From positions 1 to 64,000 of the forward strand of contig NZ_JAATVV010000006.1 of assembly GCF_013184775.1 (NCBI RefSeq): DNA of 64,000 bases, read 5' to 3'. Made by a program: the position numbers and the translations under genes. The notes under the pieces were generated by a model. The model had not been told where the DNA came from. It worked only from the letters and a program-made list of their open reading frames with translations, and did no database searches. The first letter of the stretch is position 1. Each line of letters opens with the position of its first letter. This document shows positions 36,288-45,413 of this stretch, piece by piece. The DNA is from Martelella sp. HB161492. Lineage in GTDB: Bacteria; Pseudomonadota; Alphaproteobacteria; Rhizobiales; Rhizobiaceae.

Positions 36288-37111
36288 CCGGCAGAACGCT
36301 CAATACCGTGCTGATCATTCTGCTGTCGATCGGCTTTACCGTCTGGCTGGTTCTTCCCTTCGGCATGGCCGTCCTGTGGTCGCTGGTTGATCCGTCGAAG
36401 CCCTGGACTGCCGATACGCTCTTGCCTCCCGCCATGTCACTCGTCCGCTGGAGCGACATGTGGGCGCATTCCGGCCTCAAACAGGCGCTCCTGACATCCT
36501 ATATGCTGGCGCCGTCAGCGGCGGCGACCTGCCTGCTTTTCGCCTTGCCGACGGCGCTTGCGCTGGGCCGCTTTCGCTTCCCCGGCCGGGAGGTCGCCAA
36601 GATCTTGTGCCTGCTGCCGCTGGTGGTTCCGGGCTTCGTCACCTCGATCTTCTTTACCGCGCTGCTGTTTGCGCTGGGCTTACAGAACTTCCGTTTCGCG
36701 GCAATCGTCTTTGCCCATGCGGTGCTGTTCATGCCCTATGCGATCCGGATCATGACGGTGAGCTTCGAACAGGTGCGCCAGGATCATATCGATGCCGCGC
36801 GCGATCTTGGCGCCAGCCCCTGGGCACGGCTATCCGTCGCCTATCTGCCGGCGCTGAAGCCCGGCATTTACGCCACGCTCCTGATCGTCTTCATCCAGTC
36901 CATCGAAGAATTCGCCATCGCCTATATCGTCGGCTCGCCCGAAATCGTGACGATCCCGACCCTGCTTTATGCAGCCCTTGGCCAGGACTTTGTCCGTCCC
37001 AATGCCGCCGTGCTGTCCCTCATCCTCGTCGTCCCCAATGTCTTGTTGATGCTGATCCTGGAAAAACTGCTGAAATCAGCCAATCCGACGCTTGCCTCGG
37101 GCAAGGGATGA
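36284..37111 (+). CDS. ABC transporter permease (second subunit), PotC/YnjC-like
   Basis: A 275-residue permease, six helices, docking loop IDAARDLGASPWARLSVAYLP (about 167-187). It pairs with the preceding subunit. The charged patch SIEEFAIAYIVGSPEIVTIP near residue 205 is typical of spermidine/putrescine and thiamine-type permeases. It ends 42 bp before the binding-protein gene. Confidence 0.88.
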   Translation: MTGRTLNTVLIILLSIGFTVWLVLPFGMAVLWSLVDPSKPWTADTLLPPAMSLVRWSDMWAHSGLKQALLTSYMLAPSAAATCLLFALPTALALGRFRFPGREVAKILCLLPLVVPGFVTSIFFTALLFALGLQNFRFAAIVFAHAVLFMPYAIRIMTVSFEQVRQDHIDAARDLGASPWARLSVAYLPALKPGIYATLLIVFIQSIEEFAIAYIVGSPEIVTIPTLLYAALGQDFVRPNAAVLSLILVVPNVLLMLILEKLLKSANPTLASGKG

Positions 37112-37153
37112 TGCGGGGTACCCGCCGCACCACCGAAACGGAGATCATCCGAA

Positions 37154-38260
37154 ATGCTCAAATCCCTTCTTCTCGCCACCGCCGCTCTTGCGATCGGCAC
37201 CACCGCCGCTCTTGCCGACGATCTTTCCGCCAAAAACTGGGATGACATCGTCGCCCAGGCCAAGCAGGAAGGCGAACTGAACTGGTATGTCTGGTATTTC
37301 CAGGACGATTTCCGCAAGGCCGTCGCGCCCTTCGAGGAAAAATACGGCATCAAGGTCAATATTCCGGCCGGTGGCACCGCCTCTGGCAATGCCGACAAGC
37401 TGCTTGCTGCCAGCAATGCCGACAAGGGCGACATCGACGTTTTCGCCTGGGGATTCGATGACATGGCGACGCTGGATTATGCGAAAATGTTCCAGAAGCT
37501 TTCCATGCTCCCCGAAGACGCCGGCCGTGTCGGCAAGGTCAATGCCGTGGATGGCGATGGCTATGTTCTGGCCTATTGGGGCAACCAGACCGGGATCGCC
37601 TATGATCCGGCCAAGGTCGATGCCGCAGACCTGCCGCAGACGCCGGATGATTTCGCCGCCTTCTGGAAGGATCATCCCGGCCAGTTCGGCTTCAATTACG
37701 AAAATGGCGGCTCCGGTCCGTCCTTCTTCAAGAATGTGCTGCGCGTCGTCTCCGGCGATGACTTCTCCGATGGCACCGTCACCGATGCCAGGCTTTCGGC
37801 GCTCGAACCGGGCTATGATCTGTTCAACACCTACGCCAAGGACTATGTGATCACCACCTCGAATGCCGACAGCATCATCCGCATTTCCGATGGTGAGCTG
37901 GCGATGGCGCCGGCCTGGGAAGACCATCTTTCCAGCCTGCAGAATTCCGGCGAAGTGCGCAAGGATCTGAAGCTCTACATCCCGTCCATGGGCATGAATG
38001 GCGGTGGCAATGGCGTGGCAGTTCCGCTCAATGCGCCGCATCCGGCCGCGGCCGCCCTGTTTATCGCCTGGCTGACCTCACCGGAAACCCAGACCATGTT
38101 CAACACCACATTCGGCACGGCGCCGATGAACGCCAATGCCGATGACAGCCACGCGCTGATTCCCAACAGCCAGCGCCAGTACCGGGTTGCCGATGGCGCC
38201 CAGCCCTTCCGCAAGGCGGTTGAAGACGGCTTCGTCGACAACGTCATTCTCAAGCGCTAG
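37154..38260 (+). CDS. ABC transporter substrate-binding protein, PotD/YnjB-like
   Basis: A 368-residue periplasmic protein with signal peptide ending ALA-DD (about 22). QEGELNWYVWYFQDDFRKAV and VLAYWGNQTGIAYDPAK are as in the YnjB/PotD/thiamine-binding-like family. GGNGVAVPLNAPHPAAAALFI marks the C-terminal lobe. It is last of the four transporter genes and ends just before a strong hairpin. The ligand cannot be told from sequence; small polar or phosphorylated ligands are common for this class. Confidence 0.88.
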   Translation: MLKSLLLATAALAIGTTAALADDLSAKNWDDIVAQAKQEGELNWYVWYFQDDFRKAVAPFEEKYGIKVNIPAGGTASGNADKLLAASNADKGDIDVFAWGFDDMATLDYAKMFQKLSMLPEDAGRVGKVNAVDGDGYVLAYWGNQTGIAYDPAKVDAADLPQTPDDFAAFWKDHPGQFGFNYENGGSGPSFFKNVLRVVSGDDFSDGTVTDARLSALEPGYDLFNTYAKDYVITTSNADSIIRISDGELAMAPAWEDHLSSLQNSGEVRKDLKLYIPSMGMNGGGNGVAVPLNAPHPAAAALFIAWLTSPETQTMFNTTFGTAPMNANADDSHALIPNSQRQYRVADGAQPFRKAVEDGFVDNVILKR

Positions 38261-38281
38261 CGCATCGGCGCGATTGTCGAC

Positions 38282-38338
38282 AAGGCATGATGCCTTCACC
38301 GTGTAGCACTTCCGGCGGCAACGCACCTGCCGCCGGAA
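38282..38338 (+). terminator. double hairpin after the binding-protein gene
   Basis: AAGGCAT-G-ATGCCTT (38282-38296) is followed by a perfect 11-bp stem, TTCCGGCGGCA (38310-38320) with TGCCGCCGGAA (38328-38338), loop of seven. No U-run follows, so it may only reduce transcription into the DUF1868 gene or protect the transporter mRNA. Confidence 0.6.
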
Positions 38339-38388
38339 ATTGCGGTCTCATCCCGGCCACCTCGAAAATAACAACAAAAGATTTCGCC

Positions 38389-39159
38389 ATGACCTCCAGA
38401 CAGTTTCATCCAAAAAGAACCGAACCGCCCGCCGATCTCTGGCTGAACAGCCTCGTCGCCGGGGGCACGTCCCAATCCCTTCCCCCCAGTATCACCGCTG
38501 CCGGAAAGGGCGGCAAATTCGCCACCGATGGCACGGTTCTGCCCTATCCCGGCAATACCTTCATCTGCCATATCGACAAGGCGTCGCCGGAATTCGATAT
38601 TCTTCGCCAGTTACAGGGCGAGATCCGCAAGCTTCCCGCCGCTTCCTGTTTCAGCTTCCTGCCGCCGGAAAGCCTGCATATGACGGTGTTTTGTGGTGTT
38701 TCGGGCAATCCGCTGACCACCGATGGCTGGCCTGAAAATGTCGCGGACGATGTCTCGCTTGCCGATATCACCGACTATTTCTACAAGGCCGCCATGACGC
38801 TGAACGGTTTTGCCGGCGTTACCGTGCGCGCTGATCATCTCAAGGCCGGCTATTCGATCCATGCCGAACCGGCAGATCAGGAAAGCTTCGATGCGCTGTG
38901 GCGGATGCGCGATGCGCTGCGAGCGGTCACCGGCCTTTCCCGCGATGACCATGACGGCTACCAGTTCCACATTTCCTTTGGCTACCGCATCCGGCATATG
39001 CCGAAGTCCATGGCCGAAGAGCATATCACCGCCGTGACCGCGCTGTTTGCGGCAGCGGCGCCGAGACTTCAGGCGATCCGTCTCGGTCCGGTCGAATTCT
39101 GCACCTTCGAAAACATGCATCATTTCGAACCGGTGGCCCATCTGCTGCCCAGGCGCTGA
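38389..39159 (+). CDS. DUF1868 protein, 2H phosphoesterase superfamily
   Basis: A 256-residue protein with the two signature motifs of 2H phosphoesterases: H97-M-T99 in LHMTVFCGV and H194-I-S196 in FHISFGY. DUF1868 belongs to this superfamily, whose studied members cleave cyclic nucleotide phosphates or 2'-5' linkages. It follows the plus-strand importer genes, separated by hairpins, so it is either the last operon gene or weakly expressed on its own. The start MTSRQFHP at 38389 lacks a clear Shine-Dalgarno. No signal peptide was seen. It may open a cyclic phosphate in the imported compound. Confidence 0.82.
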   Translation: MTSRQFHPKRTEPPADLWLNSLVAGGTSQSLPPSITAAGKGGKFATDGTVLPYPGNTFICHIDKASPEFDILRQLQGEIRKLPAASCFSFLPPESLHMTVFCGVSGNPLTTDGWPENVADDVSLADITDYFYKAAMTLNGFAGVTVRADHLKAGYSIHAEPADQESFDALWRMRDALRAVTGLSRDDHDGYQFHISFGYRIRHMPKSMAEEHITAVTALFAAAAPRLQAIRLGPVEFCTFENMHHFEPVAHLLPRR

Positions 39160-39796
39160 CGATCGGCCAGAACAGCCCCGGGCCGGGCTTCGTTGGCTGG
39201 TGGCTGAGGCGGGCGCAAGCGATCTCCCGCGCGGTGGGGGAGATCGCCTAAAGCCATGATTGCAACTGTTGGATCCGGCCGGATCCGCAGGCCGCCGCGC
39301 CAACGGCGGAAAACGGTATCGCAGTCACCACAATGCATTCTTGTTCATGCATTTCACCCACTCAGATAATGGCGTCACATCTCTCCGGAATCATCACGTC
39401 CCGGCAGAATAGATGGCGGTTCGCGCCCAATCAGATTCGGCTGATGGCGTCGAAATTCAACGACCGAGCGGCACCCAAACTGCGACCAAGCGCCCTGGTG
39501 CCACCGTCCATTCGCCGTCACCTGAGCCCGTCTCTCACGGGCGTGGCTGATCCCTTCCGCGTCGGTCAAGGCCTGTCTATCTATCAGAATATAAATATTA
39601 ATTATGCCATTTCGGCGATGGTTGGGAGCGGCGGAGGGTGACGGAAACGCTGACGGGACCGCCGCGCCGGCATCGATATTCCAGCCAACAGGCTCTGCCG
39701 GGATTTCTAAAAAAAAGCGCTTGACGTCCGCTCAAATCAGGATCAGGTTCCAGTTAACTTAGTGATCGCTAAGTAAATGATACGGGAGGCATACCA
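39160..39796. other. intergenic upstream of the GH3 gene
   Basis: No gene is supported. It contains a perfect 16-bp palindrome GGATCCGGCCGGATCC (39271-39286), an AT-rich run near 39585-39610, and at the right end the TetR-like operator and ribosome site of the beta-glucosidase gene. Confidence 0.5.
39753..39778 (+). promoter_or_regulatory. TetR-type operator before the beta-glucosidase gene
   Basis: ACTTAGTGATCGCTAAGT (39757-39774) is symmetric apart from one T/G mismatch and partly symmetric beyond. A -35-like TTGACG lies at 39721. Length and form suit a TetR-family dimer, and the TetR gene at 44187 closes the same gene group. Binding here, between promoter and start codon, would block transcription. 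Confidence 0.65.
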
Positions 39797-42010
39797 ATGC
39801 GTAGAGACGAACAGGCAGTGCGGGCAACCGCAACTGCCGAGAGCGAAGCCATGTCTTTTTTTGAGGCGGTCGATGCTCTCCGCAATGGCGGAGAGGCAGA
39901 CGCATTGGCATCCCGGATCTATGCCCAGCTTGACGCTGATGAAAGACTGGCGTTGCTGCATGGCGATACGCCCTTCTGGGAGGGGCGTGGCGAGATCATG
40001 GATCACGGTTACAACCATCGCCCCTATGTCATGGGTTCCAACGCCCGTCTCGGCATTCCCGGCATCCGCTTCATTGACGGGCCGCGTGGCGTTGTCGTCG
40101 GCAAGGCAACGGCGTTCCCGGTTTCGATGGCGCGTGGCGCATCGTGGAATGTCGCGCTTGAACAGGAAATCGGCCGTGCCATCGGCCTTGAGGTCCGCGC
40201 ATCGGGCGGGAATTTTTTCGGCGGCGTCTGTATCAACCTGCCGCGCCATCCGGCCTGGGGCCGGATTCAGGAAACCTATTCGGACCAGTCGGTTCTGATT
40301 GGCGCGATGGGGGCAGCGCTGGTCCGCGGGACAAAGCCGAATGCCATGCCCTGCATCAAGCATTATGCCCTGAATTCCATGGAAAATGCACGGTTCGATG
40401 TCGACGTGAAATGCGATCAGGACACCATGCAGGAGGACTATCTGCCGCATTTCAAGCGGGCGATGGAAGCGGGTGCTGCCTCTGTCATGTGCGCCTATAA
40501 CCGCGTCAATGGTGACTGGGCGAGTGACAGTGAAAACCTGCTGACCGAGATCCTGCGGGATCAATGGGGTTTCGACGGTTTCGTCATCAGCGATTTTGTC
40601 TGGGCGATCCGCGACGCGGCAAAATCGCTGAAGGCCGGGCTTGATCTCGAAGCCCCCTTTGCCCAGCTCAGGGCCGACCGGCTGCCGGCGGCACTTGAAA
40701 ACGGCGCTGCGGACTGGGACATGGTCGAAACCGCAGCCCGGCGTCTGATTGCAACGCAATTGCGCCATTTCGCCGGACGGGATACAGACGAGCCCGGCAC
40801 GGACATCATCGCCAGTCCCGCCCACCGCGCCTTATCGCGCCGGGCGGCGGTGAAATCCATGGTGCTGCTGCGCAACGAGACTGTCGAGGGCCGGCCGGTC
40901 CTGCCATTCGACGCCGCAAGCCTTGCCAGCATCGCCGTGGTCGGCCGGCTTTCGGATCTGCAGAACACCGGCGACAAGGGCTCGTCCAACGTCCACGCCG
41001 CCCATGTCGTCACGCCGCTGGAAGGCATCCGGGCGGCCTTGCCCGGGGCCAAGATCTATCACGCGGACGGTTCCGATGCCGCTCAGGCCGCCGCGCTCGC
41101 GGCAAAGGCATCCGTTGCCGTCGTCGTCGTCGGCTATACGGCGGCAGAAGAAGGCGAATGGGTCAATGGCCGCATCTATGGCCGCGATGATCTGATGAAG
41201 CTCTATCCCGCTCCGGAAAGCGATGCCGATCACGCGGTGCTCGACACGATGATGGACCGGCTGAAGGCGGCCGAAGGCAAGCCGGAGATCGGCGGAGACC
41301 GCAAGAAACTCGGTCTTCTGCCCGAGGCCGTTGCGCTGATCCGCAAGGTCAGGGCTGCCAATCCCCGCACCGTCGTCGTCGTCCAGACGGCAGGTGCGGT
41401 GATGATGGCGGACTGGCACGAGGATGCACCGGCGCTGGTGCTTGGCTGGTATGCTGGCATGGAAGGCGGCCACGCGATCGCGGACCTTCTGCTCGGCCGC
41501 GAGAATTTCGCCGGCCGTCTGCCCTATGCCATCGCCAGAAGCGAGGCGGATCTGCCCTATTTCGACGCTGCGGCCACCGAAATCACCTATGACCGCTGGT
41601 ATGGCCAGCGCCGCATTGCCCATGAGGGCAAGACCGCGCTCTATCCGCTGGGTTTCGGCCTTTCCTACACATCCTTCGCCATTGAGAGCGTCAGCGTGAC
41701 GGCGGGAGATGAGACGGCCGCGACCGTTTCCGTGACGGTCGCAAACACCGGTGATCGCGCCGGACAGGCCAATATCCAGATCTACGGCACCCGGCTTGAC
41801 GGCGAACGGGCAGGGGAGCGCGAGCTGATCGGCTTTGCCGTCCTTGATCTCGCCGCCGGTCAGACAGCACGGACCACAGTCATCACAACCCTTCAACCGC
41901 TCATGCGCTTTGATGCAGCGAAAAGCTGCTTCCATTTGCCGGCGGGTGAAATCCGCATTGAAGCAGCTCGTTTCTGGGGTGACCCGGAGGCTGCGGAAAC
42001 ATCAATCTGA
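39797..42010 (+). CDS. glycoside hydrolase family 3 beta-glucosidase
   Basis: A 737-residue GH3 enzyme that removes non-reducing beta-linked sugars. The barrel domain holds FIDGPRGV, KHYALNSMENAR and the nucleophile D266 in FVISDFVWAIRD. The second alpha/beta domain (about 345-560) and a C-terminal fibronectin-III-like domain (about 625-737) complete the usual layout. No signal peptide, so it acts on imported oligosaccharides or glycosides. GGGAGG precedes the ATG. It is first in a group with an MFS carrier that probably brings in its substrate. Confidence 0.93.
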   Translation: MRRDEQAVRATATAESEAMSFFEAVDALRNGGEADALASRIYAQLDADERLALLHGDTPFWEGRGEIMDHGYNHRPYVMGSNARLGIPGIRFIDGPRGVVVGKATAFPVSMARGASWNVALEQEIGRAIGLEVRASGGNFFGGVCINLPRHPAWGRIQETYSDQSVLIGAMGAALVRGTKPNAMPCIKHYALNSMENARFDVDVKCDQDTMQEDYLPHFKRAMEAGAASVMCAYNRVNGDWASDSENLLTEILRDQWGFDGFVISDFVWAIRDAAKSLKAGLDLEAPFAQLRADRLPAALENGAADWDMVETAARRLIATQLRHFAGRDTDEPGTDIIASPAHRALSRRAAVKSMVLLRNETVEGRPVLPFDAASLASIAVVGRLSDLQNTGDKGSSNVHAAHVVTPLEGIRAALPGAKIYHADGSDAAQAAALAAKASVAVVVVGYTAAEEGEWVNGRIYGRDDLMKLYPAPESDADHAVLDTMMDRLKAAEGKPEIGGDRKKLGLLPEAVALIRKVRAANPRTVVVVQTAGAVMMADWHEDAPALVLGWYAGMEGGHAIADLLLGRENFAGRLPYAIARSEADLPYFDAAATEITYDRWYGQRRIAHEGKTALYPLGFGLSYTSFAIESVSVTAGDETAATVSVTVANTGDRAGQANIQIYGTRLDGERAGERELIGFAVLDLAAGQTARTTVITTLQPLMRFDAAKSCFHLPAGEIRIEAARFWGDPEAAETSI

Positions 42011-42033
42011 TACTGACGAATGGGAGGAAAACC

Positions 42034-43311
42034 ATGTCAGAACCGATCGGGGAGGCCGGAACATCATCGGGATGGACCGGAAAAACCACCAATCTTCAGC
42101 AACCACATTTCCCGAAGCGCATCGCCATCGGCCTTGCCATCGGTGCCTTTTGCTGGATCGTTGCCTATCTCGGCGCCGTTGCCGTGCTGCTGCCAGCCCG
42201 CGTTGCCGAGATCGATCCCGGCAACAAGGCCACCATCATCGCACTCAACTCGACCATCGCCATGGTGGTTGCAACGCTTGCCAACCTGCTGATCGGCGCC
42301 TTTTCCGATCTTACCCGCAGCAAGCTCGGACGCCGCACGCCGTGGATCTGGATCGGCGCCATCGGCTCGCTCGTCAGCCTGCTCTATCTCGGCCATGTGA
42401 AGACGGCGACCGGGCTGATCGTCACCTGGGCGATCTACCAGATCTTTCTGAATGCCATCATCGCACCGTTGATCGCCACGATTGCCGACCGCATCGCACC
42501 ACGGTTCCGCGGCAGTGCCGCGTCTTCCTATGCACTTGGCATCGGCCTTGGCAGCGGTCTCGGCCAGGTGATTGGCGCCCAGTTCCTCGGCGATATTTCG
42601 CAGGGCTTCCTGATCCTCGGCGTGCTGACAGCCATTGCCGCACCGGCAGCCTCCTTCTTCTTCCGCGAGCTATCAAGCCTGCCGATGCCGAAGAAGACCT
42701 TCAGCCGCGAGATGGTTCTCGATCACTTCGTCTTCGCCCGGCATGATGCCCGTGACTACTATCTGGCGCTGTTCGGCAAGTTCTTCATCATGGTCGCAAA
42801 GTTCTCGGTGCAGGGTTACATTCTCTACATCCTGACCGATTACATGCTGCTCGACCGTGCGGATGCCGGCCGTTATATCTCGCTGACCGCAACGATCATC
42901 ATGATTGCCGGTATCGCCATGGCGTTTGTCGCCGGGCCCGTCGCCGACAAGCTCGGCCGGATCAAGCTTCCGGTGGTTCTGGCCTCGCTTTTGATCGCCA
43001 TCGGTGTTTTCCTGCCCTATCTGTCGCCAACCCCGCATATGATCATTCTCTATTCGGTCTTTGGCGGGCTCGGTCTTGGCATTTTCAATGCGGTCGATCA
43101 GGCGCTGAACATTGCGGTTCTGCCTGATCCGGAGACCTCGGCAAAGGATCTCGGCATTCTCAACTTCGCCAGCACCGGTGGCCAGATCGCCGGGCCGCTG
43201 GTCGCCGCCGCTGCCATCACCAATGTCGGCTATCACGCACTGTTCATCGTCTCGGCCGTCACCGCCGTGATCGGGGCGCTGCTTTTCCTGGCGATCCGCC
43301 GGGTTCACTGA
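42034..43311 (+). CDS. MFS transporter, probable glycoside or oligosaccharide carrier
   Basis: A 425-residue membrane protein with 12 predicted helices. The loop between helices 2 and 3, GAFSDLTRSKLGRRTPWIW, is the MFS signature in the form seen in GPH and sucrose-type carriers. The loop DKLGRIKLP repeats it in the second half. It starts 23 bp after the beta-glucosidase gene with GGGAGG ahead, so the two are co-transcribed; import of a beta-glucoside is the simplest role. Confidence 0.88.
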   Translation: MSEPIGEAGTSSGWTGKTTNLQQPHFPKRIAIGLAIGAFCWIVAYLGAVAVLLPARVAEIDPGNKATIIALNSTIAMVVATLANLLIGAFSDLTRSKLGRRTPWIWIGAIGSLVSLLYLGHVKTATGLIVTWAIYQIFLNAIIAPLIATIADRIAPRFRGSAASSYALGIGLGSGLGQVIGAQFLGDISQGFLILGVLTAIAAPAASFFFRELSSLPMPKKTFSREMVLDHFVFARHDARDYYLALFGKFFIMVAKFSVQGYILYILTDYMLLDRADAGRYISLTATIIMIAGIAMAFVAGPVADKLGRIKLPVVLASLLIAIGVFLPYLSPTPHMIILYSVFGGLGLGIFNAVDQALNIAVLPDPETSAKDLGILNFASTGGQIAGPLVAAAAITNVGYHALFIVSAVTAVIGALLFLAIRRVH

Positions 43312-43324
43312 AGGATACAATGAA

Positions 43325-44056
43325 ATGCCGCTTCTCCTGACATCCGTTTTCATCGGCGCGGTCCTGCAGCGTGTGTCGGGTATCGGCTTTGCAATGGTCG
43401 TGGCGCCGTTCACGATCATTGCAATCGGCCCGGCCCAGGGGGTCGTTCTCGTGCAGATGTGCGGCGTTGCCTCCGCCATCATCGTACTGACGCAGGTGTT
43501 TCGCGATGTGAACTGGAAAACCTATCTCGTTCTCCTGCCCGCCAGTGCCGCCGGTATCGTCATCGGCACGGTTTTCGTCTCCCGTTTCCCCGGCGCAGAG
43601 GCGGAAATCATCAGCGCCATCGTCATGCTTCTGATGCTGGCGGCCTCGGTAACCGCCGGCTATCTCAGGGAATATCCGCGCAATGCCGGAACATTGACGG
43701 CGGCTGGCGGCCTGGCCGGGGCGATGACGGTTCTGGCCGGTGTCGGCGGTGTCGCACTCACCTCGCTGAAAGAGGCGACCCGCTGGGACCAGCGCTCCTT
43801 CGTCGCCACGCTGCAACCCTATCTGATCACATTGTCGACCGGAACCGTGATTGCCCGTCTTGCCGCCGCGCCGGATGCGTGGCCGGCGCTGGCGGCCTGG
43901 GTCTGGGGCGGCATTGTTGCCGTCATGGTGGTCGGCATGCTGTTCGGTGCACAGCTGACACGCTGGATGAAGGCGCGCCATGCCGCACAGCTGACCCTCG
44001 CCCTGTCGCTGATCGGTGCCCTTGCAGCGCTTGCCGATGGTATCAGCAAACTTTAG
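43325..44056 (+). CDS. TauE/SafE-family membrane permease
   Basis: A 243-residue membrane protein with about eight helices, of the TauE/SafE (DUF81) family whose members move sulfite, sulfoacetate or other organic anions. The Gly/Ala-rich repeats GIGFAMVVAPF and TAGGLAGAMTVLAGVGGVALT match the family's two half-repeats. It follows the MFS gene by 13 bp. Its substrate and its link to glucoside use are unclear; it might export an acidic product. Confidence 0.82.
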   Translation: MPLLLTSVFIGAVLQRVSGIGFAMVVAPFTIIAIGPAQGVVLVQMCGVASAIIVLTQVFRDVNWKTYLVLLPASAAGIVIGTVFVSRFPGAEAEIISAIVMLLMLAASVTAGYLREYPRNAGTLTAAGGLAGAMTVLAGVGGVALTSLKEATRWDQRSFVATLQPYLITLSTGTVIARLAAAPDAWPALAAWVWGGIVAVMVVGMLFGAQLTRWMKARHAAQLTLALSLIGALAALADGISKL

Positions 44057-44186
44057 GAAACGATGCCGCTCCGGTTTTCCGGCCGATGTACAACAGCGCG
44101 GCTTCCGTTTCGCGCTGACCCGCTTTACTGTCAATCACGTGATTCACGGAAGAAAGGGCCCTGGCGGCCTGTCTGGAAAAACTGAC

Positions 44187-44795
44187 ATGGGTGCATTGGG
44201 CAAGGGCACGGGCCGGCGTCTCAAAGCGGAAGACCGGCGCAACCAGATCATCGACGAAGCATCTGTGCTGATTTCCGGACGCGGCTATTGGGGCATATCG
44301 ATCCGGGATATCGCGCTGCGTTGCGGGATCACCGACACCGCCATTCTCCATCATTTCGGCAATAAGGAAAACCTGCTGCTCGCCATCATCGAGAAGCGGG
44401 ATGAGGATGACCGGCAGGCCTTTGCCGCCTATCTCGGGGTCAGGCGCGACACGCTTTATGAGCAGATCCAGAGCTTTGCGGTGGAAACCATTTGTCAGGC
44501 GCTTGTGCATCGCAATGCGTCCCAGCCGGAGATCGTCCGGCTCTACACGCTGCTCAGCGCCGAGGCGCTGCAACCGAACCATCCGGTTCACAGCTACTTC
44601 GTCGCCCGAGAACAGCGCGTCATCAAGACCTTTGCTGCTGCGCGCTGTCATCTGAAGATGGATCCGATCGCCCGCGGCCGCCTGCTTCTATCACTTATGG
44701 ATGGGGTGCAGCTGCGCTGGCTGCGCGATCCTGAAAATATCGATCTGATTGCCGAGTGGAACACGGCCGCCGGCGTCCTTCTGGGCCGGGATTGA
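44187..44795 (+). CDS. TetR-family transcriptional regulator
   Basis: A 202-residue repressor. The helix-turn-helix region is at about 30-58 (ISIRDIALRCGITDTAILHHFGNKENLL), followed by a ligand-binding helical domain. It closes the beta-glucosidase group, 130 bp after the TauE-type gene, and is the likely reader of the palindrome at 39753-39778. The start MGALGKGTG at 44187 has GGAAA upstream; a longer frame exists but lacks support. Confidence 0.88.
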   Translation: MGALGKGTGRRLKAEDRRNQIIDEASVLISGRGYWGISIRDIALRCGITDTAILHHFGNKENLLLAIIEKRDEDDRQAFAAYLGVRRDTLYEQIQSFAVETICQALVHRNASQPEIVRLYTLLSAEALQPNHPVHSYFVAREQRVIKTFAAARCHLKMDPIARGRLLLSLMDGVQLRWLRDPENIDLIAEWNTAAGVLLGRD

Positions 44796-44799
44796 TCCG

Positions 44800-44847
44800 C
44801 TCAGGGCCGCACCGCCTTGTGCAAAGGCGCATTCGCGGCCGCCTGAG
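44800..44847 (+). terminator. hairpin terminator after the TetR gene
   Basis: CTCAGG (44800-44805) pairs with CCTGAG (44842-44847). The stem continues through GCCGC/GCGGC with a two-base bulge and contains an inner CGCCTT/AAGGCG hairpin. AAATATTT follows. It lies just after the TetR stop. Confidence 0.55.
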
Positions 44848-44927
44848 AAATATTTAAAGAAATGAATTTTTTATATGTTTTCAGTAAACTAGCGTGACCA
44901 CATTGTCGAAATGAGGGAGACTTCACA

Positions 44928-45311
44928 ATGGGATCAGATATATCAAGAATGCAGGGAACAGGGACGTCCGGCGATAATGTCAGGCGGAATGAAGATAGAC
45001 AGCAATTCCTGAACCAGTTGTCGGTTAACTATGCTCGGCACGAAACGCGCCGCGGCGTAGAAGACTTTCGCCGTAATCTTCAGCAAAAGTCCGACGCTGA
45101 TTATGTCCGGTTACACAGGCAGAACGGCGCGACCGACAGCGACGCGAAAATCCTTGAAGACCGGAACAAAAGCGGTCTCGGTGCAAGCACATCCGGATCA
45201 GCAACCGGCAACCCGTACAGCGAAGGCTCGTCGAACGCCGCATCTGCCCGCAGCGAACCGGACAGGAACCGGAACAACGCACAGCAGCCTCACGGATCGC
45301 AGGGACGCTGA
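44928..45311 (+). CDS. small hydrophilic protein, probably disordered, unknown function
   Basis: A 127-residue protein with no recognised domain. The AGGGAGA ribosome site eight bases before the ATG and the AT-rich sequence upstream support a real gene. The composition is very polar: many Arg, Asp, Asn and Gln in the first 75 residues, then a Ser/Gly/Asn-rich tail ending in QPHGSQGR. No signal peptide, membrane helix or cysteine. It may be a nucleic-acid-binding or stress-type protein, but that is a guess. Confidence 0.6.
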   Translation: MGSDISRMQGTGTSGDNVRRNEDRQQFLNQLSVNYARHETRRGVEDFRRNLQQKSDADYVRLHRQNGATDSDAKILEDRNKSGLGASTSGSATGNPYSEGSSNAASARSEPDRNRNNAQQPHGSQGR

Positions 45312-45368
45312 AAAGCGATGATTTAGGCCGCACTGGCTGCCGCCAGCGTCATGCACTATCGGCCTCTC

Positions 45369-45391
45369 GGGAGGGGCGGCTTGCCCCTCCC
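45369..45391. terminator. hairpin between convergent genes
   Basis: GGGAGGGGC (45369-45377) and GCCCCTCCC (45383-45391) form a perfect 9-bp stem with a five-base loop, between the ends of the small plus-strand gene and ialB. There is no T-run on either side, so it may be a bidirectional, weak terminator. Confidence 0.5.
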
Positions 45392-45413
45392 AAAACTTGG
45401 CAATCGTATCCGA

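Noticed and set aside
39333-39641. Plus-strand frame of 102 codons before the GH3 gene
   Set aside because: No ribosome site, mixed composition, and it spans AT-rich regulatory sequence; no family recognised.
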